Origin: an uncultured Peptoniphilus sp.
GTDB lineage: Bacteria > Bacillota > Clostridia > Tissierellales > Peptoniphilaceae
Direction of reading: 5' to 3'
Assembly (NCBI RefSeq): GCF_943913915.1
Contig: NZ_CALUAA010000009.1
Coordinates: forward strand, 1-64,000
Length of the DNA stretch: 64,000 nucleotides
This document shows positions 32,025 through 39,912 of this stretch, piece by piece (the first letter of the stretch is position 1; every line of letters begins with the position of its first letter). Under the pieces are notes generated by a model, which had not been told where the DNA came from, made no database searches, and saw only the letters and a list, made by a program, of their open reading frames with translations. A program made the position numbers and the translations under genes.

Positions 32025-32396
32025 TTATTTTTTCGGCCCTAAATACCGATTGTCGCCAAAGGCCGGGAAGAGGGCGAGGACGGGGAAGAATGCCCCGATG
32101 ATCGAAAGCCCCATACCGCAACCGAAGCACCGCATGATCTGATAGTTCAATGCCAGTGCGTAGAATATATTGACGATAGGAATGAACGCAAGTAGCCCGT
32201 AGAAATAGCTTCCGTAGGCAATTTTTGAAAGAACGAAGAGATTCACCACGGGAATAATGGATAAGATTCCCGAGAAACCCGCCTTTTCAAATAATTTCCA
32301 CCACCCGACGATGCAGATGATGTAGACGATCCCGCCGAACAGTGTCGTGTTCCCCGACGAAAGATAGTTGTAAAAGTCTTGTGCAGTGTGTTCCAT
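32025..32396 (-). CDS. Small membrane protein, DUF5684-like
   Basis: 123 residues with three or four hydrophobic segments. WWKLFEKAGFSGILSIIPVV and the ending FPAFGDNRYLG match the small DUF5684-type membrane proteins, often seen near signal peptidases; the function is unknown. ATG at 32396 follows AGAGG; a GTG two codons upstream overlaps that site. It lies 77 bases after radA, with a hairpin (TGACAGAGG / CCTCTGTCA, 32446-32467) in the gap that lacks a T-run. Confidence 0.75.
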   Translation of the reverse strand: MEHTAQDFYNYLSSGNTTLFGGIVYIICIVGWWKLFEKAGFSGILSIIPVVNLFVLSKIAYGSYFYGLLAFIPIVNIFYALALNYQIMRCFGCGMGLSIIGAFFPVLALFPAFGDNRYLGPKK

Positions 32397-32473
32397 AGAC
32401 ACCTCTTCTGTGATTTTTTAATTTCATTCTGATTTTAACAGTGTATGACAGAGGAGAACCTCTGTCAATTCAC

Positions 32474-33829
32474 TTACAGGTTTTCCTTAATCACATCTGC
32501 CAGTAGGCGACGTTCTTTGATTTCCACACCGTCTATTGATTTTCGCTGATTCATCGGTGGCGTGTAAATGGTTTTAAAGCCCATGCGCGCCGCTTCTTTA
32601 ATTCGAGATTCCATGCCGGGGATGTTTTTCAGCTCTCCCGTAAGGCCTACATCTCCTATAAAAAGAGTGTTGCGATCGATGGGTTTATTCTTAAAGGCCG
32701 AGGCCATGCTCATAAGGGCTGCCAGATTACACGCCCCCTCTTTGAGCCTGAGGTTTCCCGTAGTCTTCACCACAACATTTTTATCGTAAAGGGAAAGCCG
32801 TCCCCGCTCTTCTAAAATGGAAAGCAACACACCGAGCTGTTCTCTTCTGAAACATTCGCTGATGCGCTCAGGATAGGGGGTGAAACTTTTACTCACCAAG
32901 CTTTCGATCTCCACGATGATGCTTCGTGTTCCTTCCCGCACGATGCACATGGCGCTTCCCGGCACTTCACTTCCGGCTTCCCGCTTGGTCATAAAGTGGG
33001 CGGAGGGATTGTCGATGGAGACCATGCCCCGTTCCGTCATTTGGAAAAAACCCATTTCGCCGGTGGAACCGAAGCGATTTTTCGTCGCCTGTAAAATGCG
33101 AAGCTCTTCCCGCATCTCGTCGTCGATATAGAGCACCGTATCCACCAAGTGCTCCAGAGCCCGCACCCCTGCCAGGGAATCCTGTTTCGTCAACTGTCCG
33201 ACGATAAAGACGGCGCGGGGCTTTTCAGAACTTTTGGCGTAATCCACCAGGCGATTGGCACATTCCATAGTTTGCGTCGGCGTGCCGGCTCGGGCTGTAA
33301 ATTCATCTAAAGTAAAGGTCTGAATACTGTCCAGAATGATCACGTCGGCATCCACCGATTCGATCCAGTGGCTTACATCGTCCATAGAGGTACCGGAGTA
33401 GATCCAAATATTATCGGAAATCGCATCGGCAATCCGCTCGGCGCGCATTTTAATCTGCGTCTCGCTCTCCTCTCCGGAGGCGTAGAGTACGTGAAGATCC
33501 TCCACCGCAAGGGCATTGGCGATTTGAAAGAGAAGAGTGGATTTCCCGGCACCGGGTTTGGCGGCGAGTATGCTCACTCCGTCTTCTACAATGCCGCCGC
33601 CCATGACCCGGTCGAATTCTTCCATGCCGCTTAAAAGTCGCTTTTTCGCCTCGCCGGAAACATCTTTTAGGCGCTTGGCGGACTTGGAGCTTCCTCGAGG
33701 TTTACCGGGCTTGGATTTCGTCTCAACTACTTCTTCAAAGGTGTTCCACTGGCCGCAGTTAGGGCATTTACTGAAATAGCCGGAGCTTTTGTATCCGCAT
33801 TCCCGGCATTCATAGCCCTTACCCTTCAT
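32474..33829 (-). CDS. radA: DNA repair protein RadA
   Basis: 451 residues from MKGKGYECRECGYKSSGYF, overlapping the clpC end by 11 nt. N-terminal zinc finger C-x2-C...C-x2-C (CRECGY, CPNCGQW), RecA-like ATPase with Walker A AKPGAGKST (about 90-98), the RadA-specific KNRFG motif and a Lon-type C-terminal domain. It is a branch-migration helicase in recombination. Its place after clpC is the usual Firmicute linkage. Confidence 0.95.
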   Translation of the reverse strand: MKGKGYECRECGYKSSGYFSKCPNCGQWNTFEEVVETKSKPGKPRGSSKSAKRLKDVSGEAKKRLLSGMEEFDRVMGGGIVEDGVSILAAKPGAGKSTLLFQIANALAVEDLHVLYASGEESETQIKMRAERIADAISDNIWIYSGTSMDDVSHWIESVDADVIILDSIQTFTLDEFTARAGTPTQTMECANRLVDYAKSSEKPRAVFIVGQLTKQDSLAGVRALEHLVDTVLYIDDEMREELRILQATKNRFGSTGEMGFFQMTERGMVSIDNPSAHFMTKREAGSEVPGSAMCIVREGTRSIIVEIESLVSKSFTPYPERISECFRREQLGVLLSILEERGRLSLYDKNVVVKTTGNLRLKEGACNLAALMSMASAFKNKPIDRNTLFIGDVGLTGELKNIPGMESRIKEAARMGFKTIYTPPMNQRKSIDGVEIKERRLLADVIKENL

Positions 33830-36272
33830 GAACCGGTACCGTCTCTTTCGGCGCGCCACTTGTAAAGATGAGCTCGCCGTCTTCAACGCCTATGTGAATG
33901 GCATCTTCTTTCGCCACATGGCCCATTAAAATTTCATCGGCCAGGCGATCCTCTATATTTTTCCTGATGGAACGAATTAAGGGGCGGGCGCCGTATTCTT
34001 CGTCGAAGCCCTCTTCACCTATATAATCGATAACATCTTCAGAGAAGTCCACTGCAAATTCGCCCGCTTCCAGTCGCTCTTGAAGATCGCGGAGCATAAG
34101 TTTGACGATTTCTCGTACCTGTTCTTTTTCCAAATACTTAAACACGATGATCTCATCGATACGGTTTAAAAATTCCGGACGGAAAGTATCTTTCAGTTTT
34201 TCCTGAATAGTTTCCACCATTTTATCGTAGCCCTCGGCAGCCGCCTTATCCGGCGCGCCGAAGCCCATGGTGTTTTGCTTTTTAAGAAGAGTAGCTCCCA
34301 CATTGCTTGTCATAATCAGCACGGTGTTTTTAAAGTCTACGGTTCTTCCCTGGCCGTCGGTAAGGCGTCCGTCGTCTAAGATTTGCAGAAGCATATTAAA
34401 GACATCCGGGTGGGCCTTTTCAATTTCGTCAAAGAGTACGACGGAATAGGGTTTTCTACGCACAGCTTCTGTGAGCTGACCGCCTTCATCGTAACCGACA
34501 TATCCCGGGGGAGAACCTACAAGTCTGGAGACGCTGTGTTTTTCCATATACTCACTCATGTCAATGCGAATCATGGCGTCGTCGTCGCCGAAAAGGCTCT
34601 TGGCGAGACTCTTTGCGAGATAGGTCTTCCCGACCCCGGTAGGCCCTACAAAAATAAAGCTTCCGATAGGTTTATCCGGGCTCTTTAAGCCTACCCGCGC
34701 TCGCTTAATGGCTCGAGCCACTGATTCCACCGCTTGAGACTGGCCGATAACTTCTTCATTTAAGTCGTTTTCAAGCTGCACCAATCGCTCGCTCTCTTCG
34801 GCGTTCATGGTGGTGACGGGGACACCGCTCCATTTGCTTACGATCTCGGCGATTTCTTCTTCCGTCACGATCATGTTTTGAGCATGTTTTTCCCTGTCCC
34901 AATGTTTCTTTTCATCGGCAAGGGCTTCTTTTAAATTCTTTTCCTCGTCTCGAAGCTTTGCCGCCTCCTCAAAGTTTTGAGCGTTGACCGCCTCTTCCTT
35001 TTCCTTAGAGAGTTTATTCAACTTCTCTTCCAGTTCCTTTAAAGCATTAGGGCTGTTGAAGTTTTCCACGCGAAGCTTGCTCGCCGCCTCGTCGATTAGG
35101 TCGATGGCCTTGTCGGGCAAGAAGCGATCGTTGATGTAGCGGTGGGAAAGTTCCGCCGCCGCTACAAGGGCATCGTCGGTGATCTTTACATTGTGGTGGG
35201 CTTCGTATTTATCCCGCACGCCCTTTAAAATTTGAATGGCGTCTTCTACAGAAGGCTCTTCCACCATAATGGGCATGAGCCGACGCTCGAAGGCCGTATC
35301 CTTTTCGATATGCTTGCGGTACTCGTCGATGGTGGTGGCGCCGATAATTTGCAAATCTCCCTTGGTGAGAGAGGGCTTCAGAATGTTCGAAGCATCCATG
35401 GCCCCTTCCGCGCCGCCTGCACCGATGACCACGTGAATTTCGTCGATAAATAAGATCACATCTTCACGATGTTCCACTTCAGCGATGACATCTTTCAAAC
35501 GTTCCTCGAAGTCTCCTCGGTATTTGGCACCGGCGATTAATGCGGAGACATCCAGGGTGTAGATCTGTTTGTCCTTAATAATCTCCGGCACATCCCCTTC
35601 GACGATGCGCTGAGCTAAGCCTTCGGCGATAGCGGTTTTACCGACACCGGGCTCCCCGATTAAGACGGGGTTGTTCTTCGTGCGGCGCACGAGGACCTGA
35701 ATGATCCGCTCGATTTCGTCTTTTCTGCCGATCACCGGGTCAATCTTACCCTGTTCCGCCCGTTCGTTGAGATTGTAGCCGAACTCTTCCAGAGCCGATT
35801 CGTCTTCTAATTCATCGAGATCCTCTCCGCCTCCGTCGACTCTTTTAATGGCCATGAATATACTGCGTTCTAAAGTATCCACATCAATACCTAAATTGCG
35901 TAGAGCTAAGACGGCGACGCCCTTGCCCTCTCTTAAAATCGCCAATAGAAGATGTTCCGTGCCGATATAGTTATGGCCCAATTCGTTGGCGATCTCAAGC
36001 GCCAGCTCGAAGATCTTCTTCGTGCGAGGGGTGTAGGTGAGGGTGGTGACGGTCTTATCTTCCGCCGCCACGATTTCCGCAATGGCTTCCCTGGCCCGCT
36101 CGTAGTTGACCCCGACCTGCATTAAAATACTCGATGCGCCGCCGGGTTCTTTTAAAATACCGAGCAGAATATGCTCACTTCCTATATATGAATGGCCTTG
36201 TTCCCTGGCCTCCGACTGGGCGAAGACCATGGCACGTTGACTTTTTTCGGTAAATTTCCCGAACATTGCCAT
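33819..36272 (-). CDS. clpC: ATP-dependent Clp protease ATPase subunit ClpC
   Basis: 817 residues. Two N-terminal Clp repeats, AAA+ 1 with GEPGVGKT (about 212), a short linker with a UVR motif (NAQNFEEAAKLRDEEKNLKE, about 430-449), AAA+ 2 with GPTGVGKT (about 550). ClpC with ClpP degrades proteins marked by McsB-type arginine phosphorylation. The start overlaps the mcsB stop by one base and has AAGGAGG. Fourth gene of the ctsR operon. ClpP is not in the window. Confidence 0.97.
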   Translation of the reverse strand: MAMFGKFTEKSQRAMVFAQSEAREQGHSYIGSEHILLGILKEPGGASSILMQVGVNYERAREAIAEIVAAEDKTVTTLTYTPRTKKIFELALEIANELGHNYIGTEHLLLAILREGKGVAVLALRNLGIDVDTLERSIFMAIKRVDGGGEDLDELEDESALEEFGYNLNERAEQGKIDPVIGRKDEIERIIQVLVRRTKNNPVLIGEPGVGKTAIAEGLAQRIVEGDVPEIIKDKQIYTLDVSALIAGAKYRGDFEERLKDVIAEVEHREDVILFIDEIHVVIGAGGAEGAMDASNILKPSLTKGDLQIIGATTIDEYRKHIEKDTAFERRLMPIMVEEPSVEDAIQILKGVRDKYEAHHNVKITDDALVAAAELSHRYINDRFLPDKAIDLIDEAASKLRVENFNSPNALKELEEKLNKLSKEKEEAVNAQNFEEAAKLRDEEKNLKEALADEKKHWDREKHAQNMIVTEEEIAEIVSKWSGVPVTTMNAEESERLVQLENDLNEEVIGQSQAVESVARAIKRARVGLKSPDKPIGSFIFVGPTGVGKTYLAKSLAKSLFGDDDAMIRIDMSEYMEKHSVSRLVGSPPGYVGYDEGGQLTEAVRRKPYSVVLFDEIEKAHPDVFNMLLQILDDGRLTDGQGRTVDFKNTVLIMTSNVGATLLKKQNTMGFGAPDKAAAEGYDKMVETIQEKLKDTFRPEFLNRIDEIIVFKYLEKEQVREIVKLMLRDLQERLEAGEFAVDFSEDVIDYIGEEGFDEEYGARPLIRSIRKNIEDRLADEILMGHVAKEDAIHIGVEDGELIFTSGAPKETVPVHEG

Positions 36273-37264
36273 TAGAATACCTCCTTTATTAATTGACGCA
36301 CCTTATTGGCGCGGTAAATATTACTGCTCCTCTCGTCGAGGAAACTGCCCCTTTCCATCTGAAGATGGGCTTTTCCAAGGGAAATCATGAGATCATAGAG
36401 ATCGAAATCTTTTTTCGGCGAGAGCACGGAAAGCTCAATGCCGAGTTTCATATGGCTTAAATGGAGCATGGCTTCTTCATAACTCATGATCCGCGCATTG
36501 CGGAGCACGCCGTAACTGCGCCGCGCCATGTCCTCCAGCTCGATTAAGTGATCGAGATACATTTCCTTGCGCTTTATACGCTCCAGGGCCGCCACTTCCG
36601 CCGTAATGGATTTGGCGCGCTTTAAAAATTCTTCTTCGCTGAGGCCCAGTGTGCGCTCGTTTGAAATTTGGTACACATGGCCTACGATTTTGGAGCCTTC
36701 GCCTCGCATGCCTCTCAGTACAAAGCCCATGCGCGCAATGGAGCGTTCCAGCCGTTCCATGCCAAGAGTATCCAAGGCCGGCAAGTGCATCATGCAGCCG
36801 GCGCGGAGCCCCGTGCCCACATTGGTGGGGCAGGCGGTTAAATAGCCGAGTTTGTTGTCGAAAGACACGGGAAGTTCATCTTCTATGGCCCGTGCAATCT
36901 CTTTCATCCGTTCGTATTCTTCATCGAGGAAAAAGCCTTTGCGCATATCTTGCATGCGCAAATGATCTTCTTCCATGACCATAATGGTTTCGCCGCCTTC
37001 GCCGATAAAATAGCCGGCCTGATCTTTATTTTTCATCAACTGCATGCTGATGCGATTTTCTTCCAAATCGTAAAGGCTCTTTAAAGGCTTTACATCGGCT
37101 AAGGGATAGAAGGTCCAGAAATCGTCGCGCCTATGAAGCACGTCGATGATTTTTTCCGTAAGTTCCCGGGCCTCCTCGTCGCTCAAATGACCGGGATAAC
37201 CGTAGCCTTTTATATTCCGCGCCAGGCGAATCCTTGAGGTGAGGAGAATTTGATCATCCTTCAT
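36272..37264 (-). CDS. mcsB: Protein arginine kinase McsB
   Basis: 330 residues, phosphagen-kinase-like catalytic domain. Motifs are SRIRLARNIKGYGYP, then ACPTNVGTGLRAG (substrate/nucleotide loop) and MRGEGSKIVGHVYQIS. It phosphorylates arginines of CtsR and misfolded proteins, targeting them to ClpCP. It overlaps mcsA by 11 nt and clpC by 1, so it is tightly coupled. It is somewhat shorter than the ~360-residue Bacillus protein. Confidence 0.95.
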   Translation of the reverse strand: MKDDQILLTSRIRLARNIKGYGYPGHLSDEEARELTEKIIDVLHRRDDFWTFYPLADVKPLKSLYDLEENRISMQLMKNKDQAGYFIGEGGETIMVMEEDHLRMQDMRKGFFLDEEYERMKEIARAIEDELPVSFDNKLGYLTACPTNVGTGLRAGCMMHLPALDTLGMERLERSIARMGFVLRGMRGEGSKIVGHVYQISNERTLGLSEEEFLKRAKSITAEVAALERIKRKEMYLDHLIELEDMARRSYGVLRNARIMSYEEAMLHLSHMKLGIELSVLSPKKDFDLYDLMISLGKAHLQMERGSFLDERSSNIYRANKVRQLIKEVF

Positions 37265-37763
37265 GGCCCACCTCCAGCGCCTTTAAATCGTCCCGCAAAA
37301 CGGCGGCGTCTTCGTAGCGCTCCTCGGCCACGGCGCGATCCAATTCTTTTTGGAGCTCCGCCTGCTTTTGATTAAGGGCCCTTTCCTCGCGAAAAGCTTT
37401 CGGCGCCTCCCCTACGTGTTCCTTTGCGCCTTGAATTCGCGGAAGCACCTTCTCCAGTTCTTCTGCGAAGGTTTCATAACATTGATCACAGCCGAACATT
37501 CCCGTCTTCCGAACCTTGGAAAGACTCGTGTGGCAATGGGGGCAGGTGCGGTCCTCTCCCGAATCTGCGCTTCCCTGAAACATGGATAAAAGCTCCTGCA
37601 TCACCGATTGAATATCGAGGGGCGGCAATTGTACCACGGGGAATTGCTCCTTAATGAGCGATTGGAAACAGGAACTGCATACATGTTGCTCCTTCGTTTC
37701 ATCGTTTTCGATGGTGGTAAAGGTAATGGTCGCTTCATTTTCGTGGCAGTGTTCACAGCGCAT
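37254..37763 (-). CDS. mcsA: McsA, activator of McsB
   Basis: 169 residues. Two zinc-finger-like CxxC pairs (MRCEHCHE...VCSSCFQ and CPHCHTSL...GCDQCYE) and a C-terminal UVR motif (ELDRAVAEERYEDAAVLRDD). It activates the McsB kinase and links it to ClpC. It lies 11 nt after ctsR. Cys spacing and length match Firmicute McsA. Confidence 0.93.
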   Translation of the reverse strand: MRCEHCHENEATITFTTIENDETKEQHVCSSCFQSLIKEQFPVVQLPPLDIQSVMQELLSMFQGSADSGEDRTCPHCHTSLSKVRKTGMFGCDQCYETFAEELEKVLPRIQGAKEHVGEAPKAFREERALNQKQAELQKELDRAVAEERYEDAAVLRDDLKALEVGHEG

Positions 37764-37774
37764 AGGTCACCTCC

Positions 37775-38230
37775 TTAGGCAAAAATACCGAGCAGGACGT
37801 TTTGAAGCATCTCCGCCCGAACGGCGTTGCGTTCGTCCCCTGCGCCGGCGAGGGCGCGGTCACTCATGGCAATGGCGAGAAGATGGCCTTCCCGCTCCGA
37901 AAGATACCCGCTCTCTTCTAAAGATTTTAAAAGACGATTGGCATGGGACTGTGTAATACTCGTACCCACTTCCTCGTTTAAAAGATCAAAATATTGTTTT
38001 TCGTCATTCAGTTCCACCTTCACGATGCGAATAAAGCCGCCGCCTCCCCTGCGGGATTCGACGAAAAAACCTTGCACCGGCGTAAAGCGAGTGGTGAGAA
38101 CGTAATTTATTTGGCTGGGGGCGCAACCGAAATGCTCCGCCAGCACATTGCGTTTAATTTCAATTCGCCCGTCTTCTTCCAGCAGAAGACCGAGAATATA
38201 ATCTTCGATATGATTACTTAAGCGTGCCAT
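37775..38230 (-). CDS. ctsR: Class III stress repressor CtsR
   Basis: 151 residues. Winged helix domain (MARLSNHIEDYILGLL, EHFGCAPSQINYVLTTRFTP) with the wing tip glycine run ESRRGGGGFIRI, and the C-terminal dimerisation domain. It binds heptamer direct repeats and releases on heat. It is expected to autoregulate through the box at 38275-38291 and to repress the dnaJ-like/clpB operon at 19.8 kb. Confidence 0.96.
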   Translation of the reverse strand: MARLSNHIEDYILGLLLEEDGRIEIKRNVLAEHFGCAPSQINYVLTTRFTPVQGFFVESRRGGGGFIRIVKVELNDEKQYFDLLNEEVGTSITQSHANRLLKSLEESGYLSEREGHLLAIAMSDRALAGAGDERNAVRAEMLQNVLLGIFA

Positions 38231-38261
38231 ATGCCCCTCCTAACTAAGTTTCTGTATTAGT

Positions 38262-38290
38262 AGTATAAAATAATAGTCAAAGATTGTCAA
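38262..38290 (-). promoter_or_regulatory. ctsR operon promoter
   Basis: Perfect -35 TTGACA (38285-38290), 17-nt spacer, -10 TATACT (38262-38267). The leader to the ctsR ATG is short. Confidence 0.88.
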
Positions 38291-38291
38291 T
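38275..38291 (+). promoter_or_regulatory. CtsR operator overlapping the ctsR promoter
   Basis: Plus strand AGTCAAA-GAT-TGTCAAT. The first heptamer is exact and the second has two mismatches. It covers the -35 and spacer, fitting autorepression. Confidence 0.72.
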
Positions 38292-38328
38292 ATCAGACTA
38301 TGAAGGTAGGGTATGGCAGATTTTTCCA

Positions 38329-38360
38329 CAAAAAAACATCCCCTCGAAAGAGAGGATGTT
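38329..38360 (-). terminator. Terminator of the copper-amine-oxidase-N-domain gene
   Basis: Minus strand AACATCC...GGATGTT stem followed by TTTTTTT. Confidence 0.85.
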
Positions 38361-38364
38361 CCAT

Positions 38365-39153
38365 TTAAAGTTTCCCTACGGCGATCCATTGATCCATGGC
38401 TGCATCGTATTTAAAGAAGATGCCCTTATTTAAGTCCAAGCGGTACCGTTCGACGGTTAAGATACGTTCCGGGTAATCTTCGATTAAATCGTAAGCGTAA
38501 ATGCTTTTTGCGGCGAGAGCGTCGCGATCACCATCGAGAGAATCGATGAGTTTAAAGGGCGCTTTTTTATATTCCGCCGGCAATTTATTGTAGAGCCAGG
38601 TAGCGGCGATTTCTTCGTCGGTCTTTTCTACTTTTGCTTCGATGCTAACAGTAAAGGTCTTTCCGTCCCAGATGATCTTTTGATCGAAGAGTTCCACGAC
38701 AGCGCGAAGAGGGATAAAGGCGCGATCTTCTTTGATGACGGGCGTCACTTCAAGAGGAACGGACTTTGCGGATTTTAAAATGCCTTCCACATCTTTCGTT
38801 TGGAAAGATTCTTTTGTCGTTGCATTATAAAAAGCTTCCACGTCTTTCGATTGAATAAGCAGGGCTTTAGCCGAGTCCGCTTTTAAATAAATGGCCGCCT
38901 CCGGTTTGTTCGTATCGAAATTCATTTTTGTAAGGAAAATATCCCGACCCTCTTTGTTCCAATATACTTGGTAATCCAGATCTTCTGCTACGAAACGAAT
39001 GGGCACCATGGTGCGATCCTTTTCGATGTAGGCGGCAGGTTTAGATTCTACAACTTTTCCGTTTACCTTCAATGTAAGATCCCGCTGAGCGAATACCGTC
39101 ATGGGGAGACAGGCGAGAGCCAACACGAGGGCTAAGAGTTTCAATCTTTTCAT
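38365..39153 (-). CDS. Secreted protein with copper-amine-oxidase N-terminal-type repeats
   Basis: 262 residues from ATG at 39153 (AAGGAAG upstream). Signal peptide at about 1-22 (LALVLALACLPMTVFA). Two copies of the stalk-type repeat: DRTMVPIRFVAEDLDYQVYW and RAFIPLRAVVELFDQKIIWD. These domains are common in surface proteins of Clostridia and do not imply oxidase activity; no catalytic domain follows, only a ~90-residue unassigned C-terminal part. Probably a cell-surface or extracellular protein of unknown role. Confidence 0.85.
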   Translation of the reverse strand: MKRLKLLALVLALACLPMTVFAQRDLTLKVNGKVVESKPAAYIEKDRTMVPIRFVAEDLDYQVYWNKEGRDIFLTKMNFDTNKPEAAIYLKADSAKALLIQSKDVEAFYNATTKESFQTKDVEGILKSAKSVPLEVTPVIKEDRAFIPLRAVVELFDQKIIWDGKTFTVSIEAKVEKTDEEIAATWLYNKLPAEYKKAPFKLIDSLDGDRDALAAKSIYAYDLIEDYPERILTVERYRLDLNKGIFFKYDAAMDQWIAVGKL

Positions 39154-39316
39154 AAGAACTTCCTTTCTCATAAATAATCTGGGCCAGACAATCTCCGAAT
39201 GTCCGTCACTATGTAATACTTTCTTACTTTATTGTAGCACTTTAAACGAGGAGAAGGAAGGATAGGTGACAACAAATTATCAGACGAGAATATCTTTTTC
39301 ACCTAAAGCGACCTTT

Positions 39317-39455
39317 CTTTCCACCCTAAGGCTTTTTAGATGTACGATGCCCTAACGGTCTTCGATTCCTGTTGGGCCTTGCTGCAAAACAATTCCTTGT
39401 AAGTCGGGCAAACATCGTCGATCTCGTCTGGAGGGCGAGCAGGCTCGCCCCTACG
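39317..39455 (-). repeat. 138-bp dispersed module, copy B
   Basis: Reverse complement of the module at 29707-29844, ending in the hairpin GGGCGAGCAGGCTCGCCCC. A minus-strand open frame through it would encode GEPARPPDEIDDVCPTYKE, as does copy A on the plus strand, because long stretches of the DNA are identical. Compensating reading-frame conservation is not evident. Confidence 0.85.
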
Positions 39456-39500
39456 TGAGCGTAAGGAATGGATATTACGGATATGATTTTGTAACATTGG

Positions 39501-39805
39501 GCGAGAATATCGGTCCGACAGATAATCCGTTATATCGGATGAAGCCCTATGTAGGGGCGTGCCCTGCACGTCCGCAAGAGATGTGCGTATATATTCCTCT
39601 AAGGTCGAGAATATCGATCCGACAGAAAATCCGTTATATCGTTGGAGCCCTATGTAGGGGCGTGCCCTGCACGCCCGCAAGAGATGTGCGTATATATTCC
39701 TCTAAGGTCGAGAATGTCGATCCGACAGAAAATCCGTTATATCGGATGAAGCCCAATGTAGGGGCGGGCCTACCCGCCCGCAAAAGATGTGCGTATATAT
39801 TCCCC
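39501..39805. repeat. Tandem array of three ~103-bp units
   Basis: Units begin at about 39501, 39605 and 39708. Each has GAGAAT.TCG.TCCGACAG, a CCGTTATATCG segment, AGCCC.ATGTAGGGGCG, a short hairpin and GATGTGCGTATATATTCC. The GTAGGGGCG elements start at 39551, 39654 and 39758 (periods 103 and 104). The third unit has a different hairpin arm. Confidence 0.88.
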
Positions 39806-39871
39806 GACTAAAACTCATATCTTCTGCAGAAATCCCATATAATACAGAAAATTATTTAGCTTTTCACGCAT

Positions 39872-39909
39872 AAAAAAATCAGCACAAGGGATTTCCCTTA
39901 TGCTGATTC
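39872..39909 (-). terminator. Terminator after hppA
   Basis: Minus strand stem AATCAGCATAAGGGA / CCCTTGTGCTGATT followed by TTTTTTT, immediately after the stop. Confidence 0.88.
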
Positions 39910-39912
39910 ATT

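Larger units (their letters stand above)
39172..39871. repeat. Non-coding repeat island B
   Basis: About 700 bases with no credible gene. From left: an AT-rich stretch, the 139-bp module in inverted orientation to island A (39317-39455), and a 103-bp tandem array (39501-39805). Four GTAGGGGCG-type hairpins are present. The region separates the surface-protein gene from hppA. Confidence 0.8.

Noticed and set aside
33830..33886. Longer start for radA at 33886
   Set aside because: The extra residues lie inside clpC; the family starts at the zinc finger (MKGKGYECREC).
39501..39805. Possible CRISPR array
   Set aside because: Units are ~103 bp and similar throughout, with no short identical repeats alternating with unique spacers and no cas gene.
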